Source of the DNA: Bacteroidales bacterium M8
Lineage (GTDB): Bacteria > Bacteroidota > Bacteroidia > Bacteroidales > Muribaculaceae
DNA length: 56,702 nt
Direction: 5' to 3'
Assembly: GCA_001689495.1 (NCBI GenBank)
Contig: LUJS01000003.1
Span: forward strand, 3,429 to 60,130
Position 1 is the first letter of the stretch; every line of letters starts with the position of its first letter. The notes under the pieces were generated by a model. That model did not search any database. It saw only the letters and a program-made list of their open reading frames with translations, and was not told the DNA's origin. Below are positions 7,765 through 15,989 of this stretch, piece by piece. A program made the translations under genes and the position numbers.

Positions 7765-9233
7765 ACACATCATCTATAGAGCGCGACGCTGCATGGCGTG
7801 AGGAATTGCGTGCCAAGAAACCGGTCAAGGAGCGCACGGCGACACCGCGCGTGGTGATGCCCCAGCTCCCGGCATCATATCGTGTCACTTGCAACGACGA
7901 GGTCAATCAGGGCCTCTCGGCCGAGCAGGCTGTCGTCGAGGCCTCGCGTTGTCTCGACTGTCCCGACCCGCAGTGCGTAACGGGATGCCCCGTGCAGATA
8001 CACATACCCGCGTTCATCAAGAACATAGAGCGCGGCGAATTCGACGAGGCATCGCGCGTGCTGCGCATGACCTCTGCCCTGCCCGCCGTATGCGGCCGCG
8101 TATGCCCGCAGGAAAAGCAGTGCGAATCGCGCTGCATATACAACAAGATGAAAAAAGCCCCCGTGGCCATCGGATACCTCGAGCGCTTTGCCGCCGACTT
8201 CACCCGCCTGTCAGGCAAGGACAAGGAGGACAGCGATGCACCACGACCTGCCGACAACGGCATGAGCGTGGCAGTCATCGGCTCAGGCCCCGCCGGACTC
8301 TCGTTTGCAGGCCAGATGGCCACTCACGGATATGTCGTGACGGTCTTCGAGGCCCTGCACGAGATTGGCGGCGTGCTGAAATACGGAATACCCGAGTTCA
8401 GGCTTCCGAACTCGGTGGTCGAGGCCGAGATAGACACCATGCGTGCCTCGGGCGTGGAATTTGTCAAGGACGTGGTCGTAGGCAAGACCCTCTCTTACGA
8501 AAATCTCCACGAGATGGGCTTTGACGGCATCTTCGTAGGCTCGGGTGCCGGACTTCCGAGATTCATGGGGATACCCGGCGAGAATTATATCGGAGTCATG
8601 TCGAGCAACGAGTACCTGACCCGCATCAACCTGATGGGAGCCGGACAGCCCGGCGAGGACACCCCCGTGCTCAAGGGGCACAGCGTGGCAGTGGTCGGCG
8701 GAGGCAACACCGCCATGGACTCGGTCCGCACCGCCCGCCGTCAGGGTGCCGAGAGGGTGATGATAGTATATCGCCGCAGCGAGGCCGAGATGCCGGCCCG
8801 CGTCGAGGAGGTGGAGCACGCCAAGGAGGAGGGTGTCGAGTTCATGACGCTCTGTAATCCCATAGAGTATCTCGCCGACGAGAACGGACGTGTGCGCGCC
8901 ATGAAGGTGCAGCGCATGCAGCTTGGCGAGCCCGACGCCTCGGGCCGCAGGTCGCCCGTGCCCGTCGAGGGCGCCATCGACGAGATTCCCGTCGATCTGG
9001 TCATCGTCAGTGTCGGCGTGTCGCCCAACCCGCTCATACCCCATACGTTCAAAGACCTTGAAATATCACGCCGCGGTACCATCGTCGTCGACGAGGAGAC
9101 AATGCGCTCGTCCGTAAGCGACATATATGCCGGAGGCGACATCGTGCGCGGAGGCGCAACCGTGATCCTCGCCATGGGCGACGGACGGCGTGCCGCCGAA
9201 GCCATGCACAACGCACTTAAAGACCGCAAATGA
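7761..9233 (+). CDS. nfnB: NfnB / GltD-like NADPH-dependent flavoprotein with two [4Fe-4S] motifs, copy 1
   Basis: A 490-residue large subunit annotated in many genomes as NADPH-dependent glutamate synthase small chain (GltA/GltD-like). N-terminal cysteines CLDCPDPQCVTGCPV and CGRVCPQEKQCESRC bind two [4Fe-4S] clusters. VAVIGSGPAGLSFA is the FAD dinucleotide fold and VAVVGGGNTAMDSVRTA the NADPH fold; the C-terminal DIYAGGDIVRGGATV closes the FAD site. Its pairing with an NfnA gene, and the absence of a glutamate synthase large subunit nearby, make an Nfn-type transhydrogenase more likely than GOGAT. ATGA overlaps on both sides tie it to nfnA and to the downstream secreted protein. Confidence 0.85.
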   Translation: MNTSSIERDAAWREELRAKKPVKERTATPRVVMPQLPASYRVTCNDEVNQGLSAEQAVVEASRCLDCPDPQCVTGCPVQIHIPAFIKNIERGEFDEASRVLRMTSALPAVCGRVCPQEKQCESRCIYNKMKKAPVAIGYLERFAADFTRLSGKDKEDSDAPRPADNGMSVAVIGSGPAGLSFAGQMATHGYVVTVFEALHEIGGVLKYGIPEFRLPNSVVEAEIDTMRASGVEFVKDVVVGKTLSYENLHEMGFDGIFVGSGAGLPRFMGIPGENYIGVMSSNEYLTRINLMGAGQPGEDTPVLKGHSVAVVGGGNTAMDSVRTARRQGAERVMIVYRRSEAEMPARVEEVEHAKEEGVEFMTLCNPIEYLADENGRVRAMKVQRMQLGEPDASGRRSPVPVEGAIDEIPVDLVIVSVGVSPNPLIPHTFKDLEISRRGTIVVDEETMRSSVSDIYAGGDIVRGGATVILAMGDGRRAAEAMHNALKDRK

Positions 9234-10651
9234 AACTCAGAGATCTCACAATACTCTCACTGACCGTTCTCGCACCGGCCGCAGCGTCGGCCGATGCCAC
9301 ATACGAAGCCGTCGAGGCAGCCGTGGCCGCGCCCCGCAACCGCGCCCTGCAGCGTGCCGCAGGCGACGCCCTCAAGGATGCCGGCAAATACAAGGAGGCC
9401 ATCACGTTTTATCTGAAGTCAGACAATGCGGGCAACCTCGGAGCCGCCGAGGCCGCATTCTATATGTACGACTTTGACAAGGCGGCGACGTATCTCGAAA
9501 AATATCTTGCCAAACGCACCAAGGCGGAGATAGCCAAAGACACAGACTTCACCTACCGCCCAGATGGCGAGCCAACCGACTGGACCGAATACCTGAGCAG
9601 CCGCATCGACATGGGCAAATCCATGCTCGACCGCGTGGAGAAGATTCAGGTCATAGACAGCATCAATGTCCCGGCCGACAAATTCTTCAACTATCTCCGT
9701 CTGGCCCGCAGCGCCGGGCGCGTGGTGGGCGAGGAGACCGTGGCCCGCATTGTCGACGACGCGACGCTCGACCGCCTTGAGCTCACCGAAATATCGGGCC
9801 CGGCCTATATGACCGAGAGCGGCGACGACGTGATCTGGACGGGTGCCGACACCGACGGCAACGCCCGCATGTTCGAGTCGGTCAGGCTGGCGGACGGCAC
9901 TTGGGACAACCCCGCGCCGCTGTTCGACTATGAGAGCATCTTCGGCAACGACAACGGACTATGGATTTCGGCGCCGTTCCTGCAGAACGACGGCGTGACC
10001 CTCTATTTCGCGGCCGACGGCGAGGAGAGCCTCGGCGGCCTCGACATATTCATCTCGAGGCGTGACGGCGACAGATTTCTCCAGCCGTCAAACATCGGCA
10101 TGCCCTACAACTCGCCGTTCAACGACTATCTCTATGCCGTGGACGAGGAGACAGGCACCGGCTGGTGGGTCACCGACCGCAACGGCATCCCCGACATGGT
10201 GACCGTCTATACGTTCATCCCGCAGGAGCTGCGCATCAACTATCCAATCGATACCCCCGACCTCGCGTCATACGCCAAGGTGTCGTCCATCGCGGCGACC
10301 CAAGAGCCCGGCTCGGACCACTCGCGCCTGCTGCGGCGCATCGAATCGCTTGACGACGAGAAGCATACCGCCGACAGATCGGGCGACTTTGCGTTTGCCC
10401 TGCCCGACGGCCGTATAATCAGACGCCTCAGCGACCTGCGCTCGTCGATAGCCCGTCAGGCCATGCAGGAATATCTCGATGCCACCAAAGAGATTGCCGA
10501 GACAGACAAACGCCTCTCCGGACTCCGTGCCGCCTATGCCAAGGGTGACCGATCGCACGACGAGGAGATAATACAGCTCGAAGACCGTCTCGACACCCTG
10601 CGCTCATCGCTGACCGACCTGTCCAACCACGTCGTGACGTCAGAGGAATAA
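9230..10651 (+). CDS. Exported TPR / PD40-like beta-propeller protein of unknown function
   Basis: A 473-residue protein with a signal peptide (LTILSLTVLAPAAASA). The N-terminal mature part has TPR-like helices (GKYKEAITFYLKSD, DKAATYLEKYLAKR). The middle shows TolB/PD40-type repeats: DVIWTGADTDGNARMFES, GVTLYFAADGEESLGGLDIF, then DYLYAVDEETGTGWWVTDRN. The C-terminal 90 residues form a charged coiled coil (AETDKRLSGLRAAYAKGD, then EEIIQLEDRLDTL). The combination recalls the peptidoglycan-associated OmpA/PD40 proteins of Bacteroidetes but lacks an OmpA domain. The start overlaps the nfnB stop (ATGA), which is odd for an envelope protein joined to a cytoplasmic redox enzyme. Precise role unknown. 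Confidence 0.75.
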   Translation: MKLRDLTILSLTVLAPAAASADATYEAVEAAVAAPRNRALQRAAGDALKDAGKYKEAITFYLKSDNAGNLGAAEAAFYMYDFDKAATYLEKYLAKRTKAEIAKDTDFTYRPDGEPTDWTEYLSSRIDMGKSMLDRVEKIQVIDSINVPADKFFNYLRLARSAGRVVGEETVARIVDDATLDRLELTEISGPAYMTESGDDVIWTGADTDGNARMFESVRLADGTWDNPAPLFDYESIFGNDNGLWISAPFLQNDGVTLYFAADGEESLGGLDIFISRRDGDRFLQPSNIGMPYNSPFNDYLYAVDEETGTGWWVTDRNGIPDMVTVYTFIPQELRINYPIDTPDLASYAKVSSIAATQEPGSDHSRLLRRIESLDDEKHTADRSGDFAFALPDGRIIRRLSDLRSSIARQAMQEYLDATKEIAETDKRLSGLRAAYAKGDRSHDEEIIQLEDRLDTLRSSLTDLSNHVVTSEE

Positions 10652-10691
10652 AACCCAAAATCCGATTCTCTTAACTCCAAAATTCAATATC

Positions 10692-11663
10692 ATGGTACTC
10701 ACTATCGTACTGCTTGCGGTCGCATTGGTGACGGTGCTCTGCATCTTCTTCTACTATGTGCCGTTCTTCCTGTGGATCTCGGCCCGCGTCAGCGGCGTCC
10801 ACATCTCGCTGATGCAGCTTTTCCTGATGCGCATCCGCAAGGTGCCCGCATCCGTCATCGTCCGGGCCCTCATCGAGGCGCACAAGGCCGGACTGGATGA
10901 CGTAAACCGCGACGACCTCGAGGCCCACTACCTCGCCGGCGGCAACGTCGAGAAGGTAGTTCACGCCCTCGTGTCGGCCTCGAAGGCCAACATCGATCTC
11001 GGCTTCAAGATGGCCACCGCCATCGACCTTGCCGGACGCGACGTGTTTCAGGCCGTGCAGATGTCGGTCAATCCCAAGGTCATCGAGACACCCCACGTCA
11101 CCGCCGTGGCCAAGGACGGCATCCAGCTCATAGCCATTGCCCGCGTGACGGTGCGCGCCAACATACGCCAGCTCGTGGGCGGCGCCGGCGAGGACACTGT
11201 GCTTGCCCGTGTCGGCGAGGGCATCGTGTCGAGCATCGGCTCGTCAGAGAGCCACAAGCTGGTGCTCGAGAATCCCGACAACATATCCAAGCTCGTCCTG
11301 CGCAAGGGTCTCGACTCGGGCACTGCGTTCGAGATTCTGTCCATTGACATCGCCGACATCGACATAGGCAAGAACATCGGCGCCGCGCTGCAGATAGATC
11401 AGGCTCAGGCCGACAAGAACATAGCACAGGCCAAGGCCGAGGAGCGCCGCGCAATGGCCATTGCCCTCGAGCAGGAGATGCGCGCCAAGGCTCAGGAGGC
11501 CCGCGCAAAGGTGATCGAGGCCGAGGCCGAACTGCCCCGCGCCATGGCTCAGGCATTCCTGTCGGGCAATCTCGGCATCATGGACTATTATCGCATGAAG
11601 AACATGGAGGCCGACACATCCATGCGCCAGAACATAGCCAACCCACCTGTCTCAGACAAATAA
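10692..11663 (+). CDS. floA: Flotillin-like protein FloA
   Basis: A 323-residue SPFH-family membrane scaffold. A single N-terminal hydrophobic hairpin (LVTVLCIFFYYVPFFLWISA) anchors it to the inner membrane; the SPFH core follows (VSVNPKVIETPHVTAVAKDG with IQLIAIARVTVRANI) and then an Ala/Glu-rich coiled region (AQADKNIAQAKAEERRAMAI, EARAKVIEAEAEL) with a short flexible tail. In Bacillus FloA organises functional membrane microdomains. Here it follows the exported propeller protein by 40 bases and abuts the PHP phosphatase gene without a gap; a canonical NfeD partner is not visible next to it. Confidence 0.9.
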   Translation: MVLTIVLLAVALVTVLCIFFYYVPFFLWISARVSGVHISLMQLFLMRIRKVPASVIVRALIEAHKAGLDDVNRDDLEAHYLAGGNVEKVVHALVSASKANIDLGFKMATAIDLAGRDVFQAVQMSVNPKVIETPHVTAVAKDGIQLIAIARVTVRANIRQLVGGAGEDTVLARVGEGIVSSIGSSESHKLVLENPDNISKLVLRKGLDSGTAFEILSIDIADIDIGKNIGAALQIDQAQADKNIAQAKAEERRAMAIALEQEMRAKAQEARAKVIEAEAELPRAMAQAFLSGNLGIMDYYRMKNMEADTSMRQNIANPPVSDK

Positions 11664-12518
11664 ATGACTGACATTAGAGAAATCATATCCTCGACCCGCG
11701 ACTACAACCTTCACTCGCACACGCAGTTCTGCGACGGCCGGCAGCCCATGGCTGTCATGGCCGCCGCGGCTGTGGCCGAGGGCATGCGCCACTACGGATT
11801 CACCCCTCACTCCCCTATCCCCGACTCCGTCAGCTCGACCTGCAACATGTCTTCCGAGCGTGTCGGCGAGTATATAGCCGAGTTCAACAGGCTAAAGGAG
11901 CTTCATTCGGGCGAGATCGACCTGTACCTGTCGATGGAGATAGACTATCTCGGCAAGAAGTGGGGTGCGTCACACCCATATTTCAACGACCTGCCGCTCG
12001 ACTACAAGCTGAGTTCGGTGCATTTCATCCCCGACTTCGAGGGGAAGGAGATTGATGTCGACGGACGCCCGTGGCATTTTGCCGAGAAGATGCACAAGAA
12101 CTTCGACGACGACATTCGCTATGTCGTCGACACATTCTATGCCCGCACCATAGAGATGATCGAGGCCGGAGGATTTGACATGATAGGGCATTTCGACAAA
12201 ATCGGATTCAATGCCTCGTCATTCTCGCCCGGCATCGAGGACGAGCCGTGGTATCGTCGTCACATCGACAATGTCATCGACGCCATCGTGGCCTCGGGAA
12301 TCGTGGTCGAGATAAACACCAAGGCGTGGCTGGCCAACCCCGGCTCGACGCCCGAGCAGATAGCCGCACACAGTCCGAGACTGTTCCCCTCGGCCCGAGA
12401 CATAGTCCGTCTTGTCAAGGCCGGAGTGCCCATTGCCGTAAATTCAGACGCACACTACCCAGACCGCATCCGCGCCGGCCGTGCCGAAGCATTCGCCATC
12501 TTGGACTCTATGCCTTAA
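11664..12518 (+). CDS. PHP-family histidinol-phosphatase-like hydrolase
   Basis: A 284-residue polymerase-and-histidinol-phosphatase (PHP) domain protein. NLHSHTQFCDGR carries the first HxH metal motif; MEIDYLG, HFDKIGF and NSDAHYP supply the remaining metal ligands expected of HisK-type phosphatases. The likely reaction is L-histidinol phosphate to histidinol, though PHP enzymes with other phosphoester substrates look similar and no his gene is nearby. It begins directly after the floA stop codon, with no intergenic base, and is followed 3 bases later by a YjbR-type gene. Confidence 0.8.
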   Translation: MTDIREIISSTRDYNLHSHTQFCDGRQPMAVMAAAAVAEGMRHYGFTPHSPIPDSVSSTCNMSSERVGEYIAEFNRLKELHSGEIDLYLSMEIDYLGKKWGASHPYFNDLPLDYKLSSVHFIPDFEGKEIDVDGRPWHFAEKMHKNFDDDIRYVVDTFYARTIEMIEAGGFDMIGHFDKIGFNASSFSPGIEDEPWYRRHIDNVIDAIVASGIVVEINTKAWLANPGSTPEQIAAHSPRLFPSARDIVRLVKAGVPIAVNSDAHYPDRIRAGRAEAFAILDSMP

Positions 12519-12521
12519 CAA

Positions 12522-12878
12522 ATGAATATCGAAGAATTCAGGGAATACTGCCTGTCGATGGATGGCGTGACCGAGAAGACTCCCTTCGGGAAGTTTGCCA
12601 GACGCTATGACTCGATTCTCGTGTTCTATGTTCTCGACCATATGTTCTGTTTCATCGACATAGACGACTTCACATACGTCACAGTCAAGTCTACGCCCGA
12701 TGAAATCGCCGAAATAAAGGCAAATCACACGTCCGTGGGCGAGCCACTGAACCAGAGCCTGCGCCAGTGGATTCGGCTGAACCTTAACGGCGACATCACG
12801 GATAGCGAGATATATGCCATTGTGAGAAGGGCTTATGACATCATCAGAGCCAAATATACAAAAAAGCGGAAAAAATGA
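12522..12878 (+). CDS. MmcQ/YjbR family protein
   Basis: A 118-residue CyaY-like fold protein. MNIEEFREYCLSMDGVTEKT with PFG, then VLDHMFCFIDIDDF and the C-terminal NQSLRQWIRLNLNG are the standard blocks (CL..PGV.E..PFG ... K..) of the MmcQ/YjbR family, thought to bind DNA. The basic tail (KYTKKRKK) supports nucleic acid contact. It is the last gene of the run starting at 6970 and converges with fbp. Confidence 0.8.
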   Translation: MNIEEFREYCLSMDGVTEKTPFGKFARRYDSILVFYVLDHMFCFIDIDDFTYVTVKSTPDEIAEIKANHTSVGEPLNQSLRQWIRLNLNGDITDSEIYAIVRRAYDIIRAKYTKKRKK

Positions 12879-12906
12879 TTTGTCCCGGCCTTAGCCTACA
12901 GAATCA

Positions 12907-12934
12907 GTATCCGGCTGATATATAAGCCGGATAC
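12907..12934. terminator. Hairpin between convergent genes
   Basis: GTATCCGGCT and AGCCGGATAC form a perfect 10-bp stem around an 8-base AT loop, in the 79-bp gap between two convergent genes. There is no T-tract on either strand, so it would be a weak or factor-assisted bidirectional terminator. Confidence 0.5.
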
Positions 12935-12957
12935 AGAATCCCGGAATGGCCGGTTTA

Positions 12958-14967
12958 TCACGGGCGGCGGTTGCGGCCTTCCTTGATCATGCCGTGGCGG
13001 AAGGCGTAGAGCAGCTCGGAGAGCTCGTCGATCTGTCCCTGCAACACTTTGCCCTTGTCGGTGTCGCGCACGCAGACGCGCTTGGCTGTCTGCTCGACTA
13101 TCTTGGTGGTGCTGACGATGTCCGTGCCGTTGCTGATGGCCTCCTCGACCGATGTGAAGGGCTCGTGCTCGACCAGCTCGAAGTTGCGCGAGTGATATAT
13201 CAGCGTATATCCGGCTATGCCCGTGGTCTTGTGATATGCCTTGGCGAAACCGCCGTCAATGACCATCAGCTTGCCGTTGGCGCGGATGGGGCTCTCACCC
13301 TTGCCCGTGCGCACGGGGACGTGGCCGTTGATGATGTGGCGCTGGTCGCCCTCGACCCCGAACTCGTCGAGTATCATGTCGCAGACCTTCTCGTCGTCGC
13401 GCAGCTTGTAGTACCACCCCTTCTCCTCTTTTCTCGCCTCGGGGTCTGCGATGAAATAGCGCTCGAAGGTGGTCATCTTGTCCTTGTCGAACAGGGGTGA
13501 GTCGGGTCCGCACCAGAGATACCAGAAATAGTCTCTGGCATACTCCTTCTCGCCGGTGGGGGCGTCGTCGTTGAATGCCGAGCGAAGCAACATGCCTATC
13601 CTCGTCATCAGGGCGCGACCCTTGTATGGGGTGCCGAGTATCTCGACCTCGCGGAGCGAGCCGTCGGCGTTGAGGGGCATCGAGGCGTGAAACAGCAGAT
13701 TGGAATTATACACCCCGTACATGCAGCCGTGCGAGAACAGCAGCTCGACATGGCGGCGCAGGCCGGTGCTGACCGTAAACGAGTGGTGCAGCTTTTTCAT
13801 CATGTGCGCCTCCTCGTGTGTCAGGCGGTATGGATCGGCGGGGTCTATGGTGGGGAAATTCTTGTCTGTAAGCTGATACTTCCTGCCCTCGATCTCGACC
13901 GTGCCGTTCTCGAGGTCCAGCTTGTCGAGAAAACGGCGGACATCCATCTTCCACTCGGGATGGGCGGCTATCATGGCCCCCTCGAGCTTGAACTGAATGA
14001 CGGCTATGGCCTTGTGCATCTTGGCCATAAGGCGTAGGGTCTTCTCGGTGTGCATGTTCTCTTCCTGAAGGCATGAGGGGGTGAATCCCTTGCAGTCATC
14101 GTCGGCGTATGCCTCCATGGCGAAGGTGGCAAGCGGCAGGAGATTGATGCCGTAGCCGTCCTCGAGAGTGGCCAGATTGGAATACCTGAGCGACACCCTT
14201 ATCACGTTGGCTATGCAGCAGTCGTTGCCGGCAGCCGCGCCCATCCAGAGCACGTCGTGGTTGCCCCACTGGATGTCCCACGACCCGTAGTGCTTGAGGG
14301 TGTCCATGATGATGTGCGCGCCGGGACCGCGGTCGTAGATGTCGCCGAGTATGTGCAACTGGTCTATCGAGAGTTTCTGTATCACGTTGCAGAGCGCCAC
14401 GATGAACTCCTCGGCCTGACCGGTCGAGATTATGGTCTCGATGATGCGGTTGAAGTATGCCACCTTGTCGTAGTCTGACGACGACTCGTGCAGCAGCTCC
14501 TCGATTATATAGGCGAACTCGCGCGGCAGGGCCTTGCGCACCTTCGAGCGCGTATATTTAGACGATACGCTCTGGCACACGCGCACCAGCTGGTGCAGGG
14601 TGATGCTGTAGAAATCGTCCAGATCGGTCTCGGTGGACTTGATGACCTGAAGTTTCTCCTCGGGATAATATATGAGGGCGCACAGCTGGCGTATCTCGCT
14701 CTCGCGCATGGTGGTGCCGAACAGTTCGGTGACCTTGCGCTTGATGTTGCCCGAGGCGTTCTTGAGCAGATGTCGGAACGCCTCGTGCTCGCCGTGCAGG
14801 TCGGCCACGAAGTGCTCGGTGCCCTTGGGCAGATTGAGTATCGCCTCGAGATTGATGATTTCGGTGCTTGCAGAACTGATGTCGGGAAATGTCTGTGACA
14901 GAAGTTCGAGAATCCTGCGGTCGTTCTCGACCTTTTCGGGAGTTACTTCCGAGGTATGAAGGGTCAT
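12958..14967 (-). CDS. fbp: Class III fructose-1,6-bisphosphatase
   Basis: A 669-residue Firmicutes/Bacteroidetes-type (class III) FBPase converting fructose-1,6-bisphosphate to fructose-6-phosphate in gluconeogenesis. Metallophosphoesterase motifs are visible: DLHGEHEAF, GDIYDRGPGAH and WGNHDVLWMGAA, and the C-terminal GHVPVRTGKGESPIRANGK. Length matches the family (about 640-670). It is transcribed alone, divergently from the uronate operon. Confidence 0.95.
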   Translation of the reverse strand: MTLHTSEVTPEKVENDRRILELLSQTFPDISSASTEIINLEAILNLPKGTEHFVADLHGEHEAFRHLLKNASGNIKRKVTELFGTTMRESEIRQLCALIYYPEEKLQVIKSTETDLDDFYSITLHQLVRVCQSVSSKYTRSKVRKALPREFAYIIEELLHESSSDYDKVAYFNRIIETIISTGQAEEFIVALCNVIQKLSIDQLHILGDIYDRGPGAHIIMDTLKHYGSWDIQWGNHDVLWMGAAAGNDCCIANVIRVSLRYSNLATLEDGYGINLLPLATFAMEAYADDDCKGFTPSCLQEENMHTEKTLRLMAKMHKAIAVIQFKLEGAMIAAHPEWKMDVRRFLDKLDLENGTVEIEGRKYQLTDKNFPTIDPADPYRLTHEEAHMMKKLHHSFTVSTGLRRHVELLFSHGCMYGVYNSNLLFHASMPLNADGSLREVEILGTPYKGRALMTRIGMLLRSAFNDDAPTGEKEYARDYFWYLWCGPDSPLFDKDKMTTFERYFIADPEARKEEKGWYYKLRDDEKVCDMILDEFGVEGDQRHIINGHVPVRTGKGESPIRANGKLMVIDGGFAKAYHKTTGIAGYTLIYHSRNFELVEHEPFTSVEEAISNGTDIVSTTKIVEQTAKRVCVRDTDKGKVLQGQIDELSELLYAFRHGMIKEGRNRRP

Positions 14968-14993
14968 AATAGGAGTCTGTGAGGTTGGTGACG

Positions 14994-15001
14994 CAAATAT
15001 A
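14994..15001 (-). promoter_or_regulatory. -7 box of the fbp promoter
   Basis: The minus strand reads TATATTTG, a perfect TAnnTTTG box, 26 bases upstream of the fbp ATG. No exact TTTG was found at the expected -33 distance. The 213-bp divergent region 14968-15180 is AT-rich and otherwise featureless. Confidence 0.5.
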
Positions 15002-15092
15002 GCAAGAATTTGGTTACGATATGTTAAATTGGCATTAAAAAACGCTTACCACCCCAAACGATACTTTTTTTACAAAGATTTTGCAAATGAAA

Positions 15093-15124
15093 TTTGATTG
15101 CTAATGTTAATTTGAGTAATTTTG
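15093..15124 (+). promoter_or_regulatory. Promoter of the uronate operon
   Basis: TTTG at 15093-15096 and TAATTTTG at 15117-15124 with a 20-bp spacer fit the Bacteroidetes consensus. A leader of about 50 bases precedes the ATG at 15181. Confidence 0.75.
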
Positions 15125-15180
15125 CCGATAAACTCGTATTCTCCTTAAATTGAATATCATTACAACTAACTGAAAATATC

Positions 15181-15975
15181 ATGGTAAATTTCTCACTTGA
15201 AGGCAAAGTAGCCCTCGTCACCGGCGCCGCCTACGGCATCGGACTCGCTATCGCACAGGCATTCGCAGAGGCAGGTGCAAGGATTGTGTTCAACTGCTCG
15301 CGTCAGGAGACCGTAGAGCGCGGCCTCAAGGCATACAAGGAGCTCGGCATCGACGCCAAGGGTTATCTCTGCGACGTCACCGACGAGGCAGCCGTCAAGG
15401 CCATGGTGGCCGACATCGAGGCCACGGTCGGCACCATCGACATTCTTGTCAACAACGCCGGCATCATCAAGCGCATCCCCATGGAGGAGATGGCCGTCGA
15501 GGACTTCCGCCGCGTCGTCGACGTAGACCTCATCGCACCCTATATCTGTGCCAAGGCCGTCATCCCCGGCATGATCAAGAAGGGTCACGGCAAGATCATC
15601 AACATTTGCTCGATGATGAGCGAGCTTGGCCGCGAGACCGTCAGCGCATACGCAGCCGCCAAGGGTGGCCTGAAGATGCTCACCCGCAACATCTGCTCGG
15701 AGTATGGCGAGCACAACATCCAGTGCAACGGCATCGGCCCGGGCTATATCGCCACGGACCAGACAGCACCCCTGCGCGAGCGTCAGGCCGACGGATCGCG
15801 TCATCCCTTCGACTCGTTCATCATCTCGAAGACTCCCGCCGCACGCTGGGGCACGCCCGAGGACCTCATGGGCCCGGCAGTATTCCTCGCCTCGGACGCT
15901 TCGGACTTCGTGAACGGCCACGTGCTCTATGTTGACGGCGGCATCCTCGCCTATATCGGCAAGCAGCCCAAATAA
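15181..15975 (+). CDS. kduD: KduD / gluconate 5-dehydrogenase-like short-chain dehydrogenase
   Basis: A 264-residue NAD(P)-dependent SDR. TGAAYGIG is the cofactor loop, NNAGI the second motif, and SMMSELG with YAAAK carries the catalytic Ser-Tyr-Lys. The block MMSELGRETVSAYAAAKGGL is typical of gluconate 5-dehydrogenase / 2-deoxy-D-gluconate 3-dehydrogenase. With kduI and kdgK in the same operon, the most likely role is reduction of 2,5-diketo-3-deoxygluconate to 2-keto-3-deoxygluconate during breakdown of unsaturated uronates. Cofactor preference cannot be read safely. Confidence 0.85.
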   Translation: MVNFSLEGKVALVTGAAYGIGLAIAQAFAEAGARIVFNCSRQETVERGLKAYKELGIDAKGYLCDVTDEAAVKAMVADIEATVGTIDILVNNAGIIKRIPMEEMAVEDFRRVVDVDLIAPYICAKAVIPGMIKKGHGKIINICSMMSELGRETVSAYAAAKGGLKMLTRNICSEYGEHNIQCNGIGPGYIATDQTAPLRERQADGSRHPFDSFIISKTPAARWGTPEDLMGPAVFLASDASDFVNGHVLYVDGGILAYIGKQPK

Positions 15976-15989
15976 TCAGGCCTGACCCA

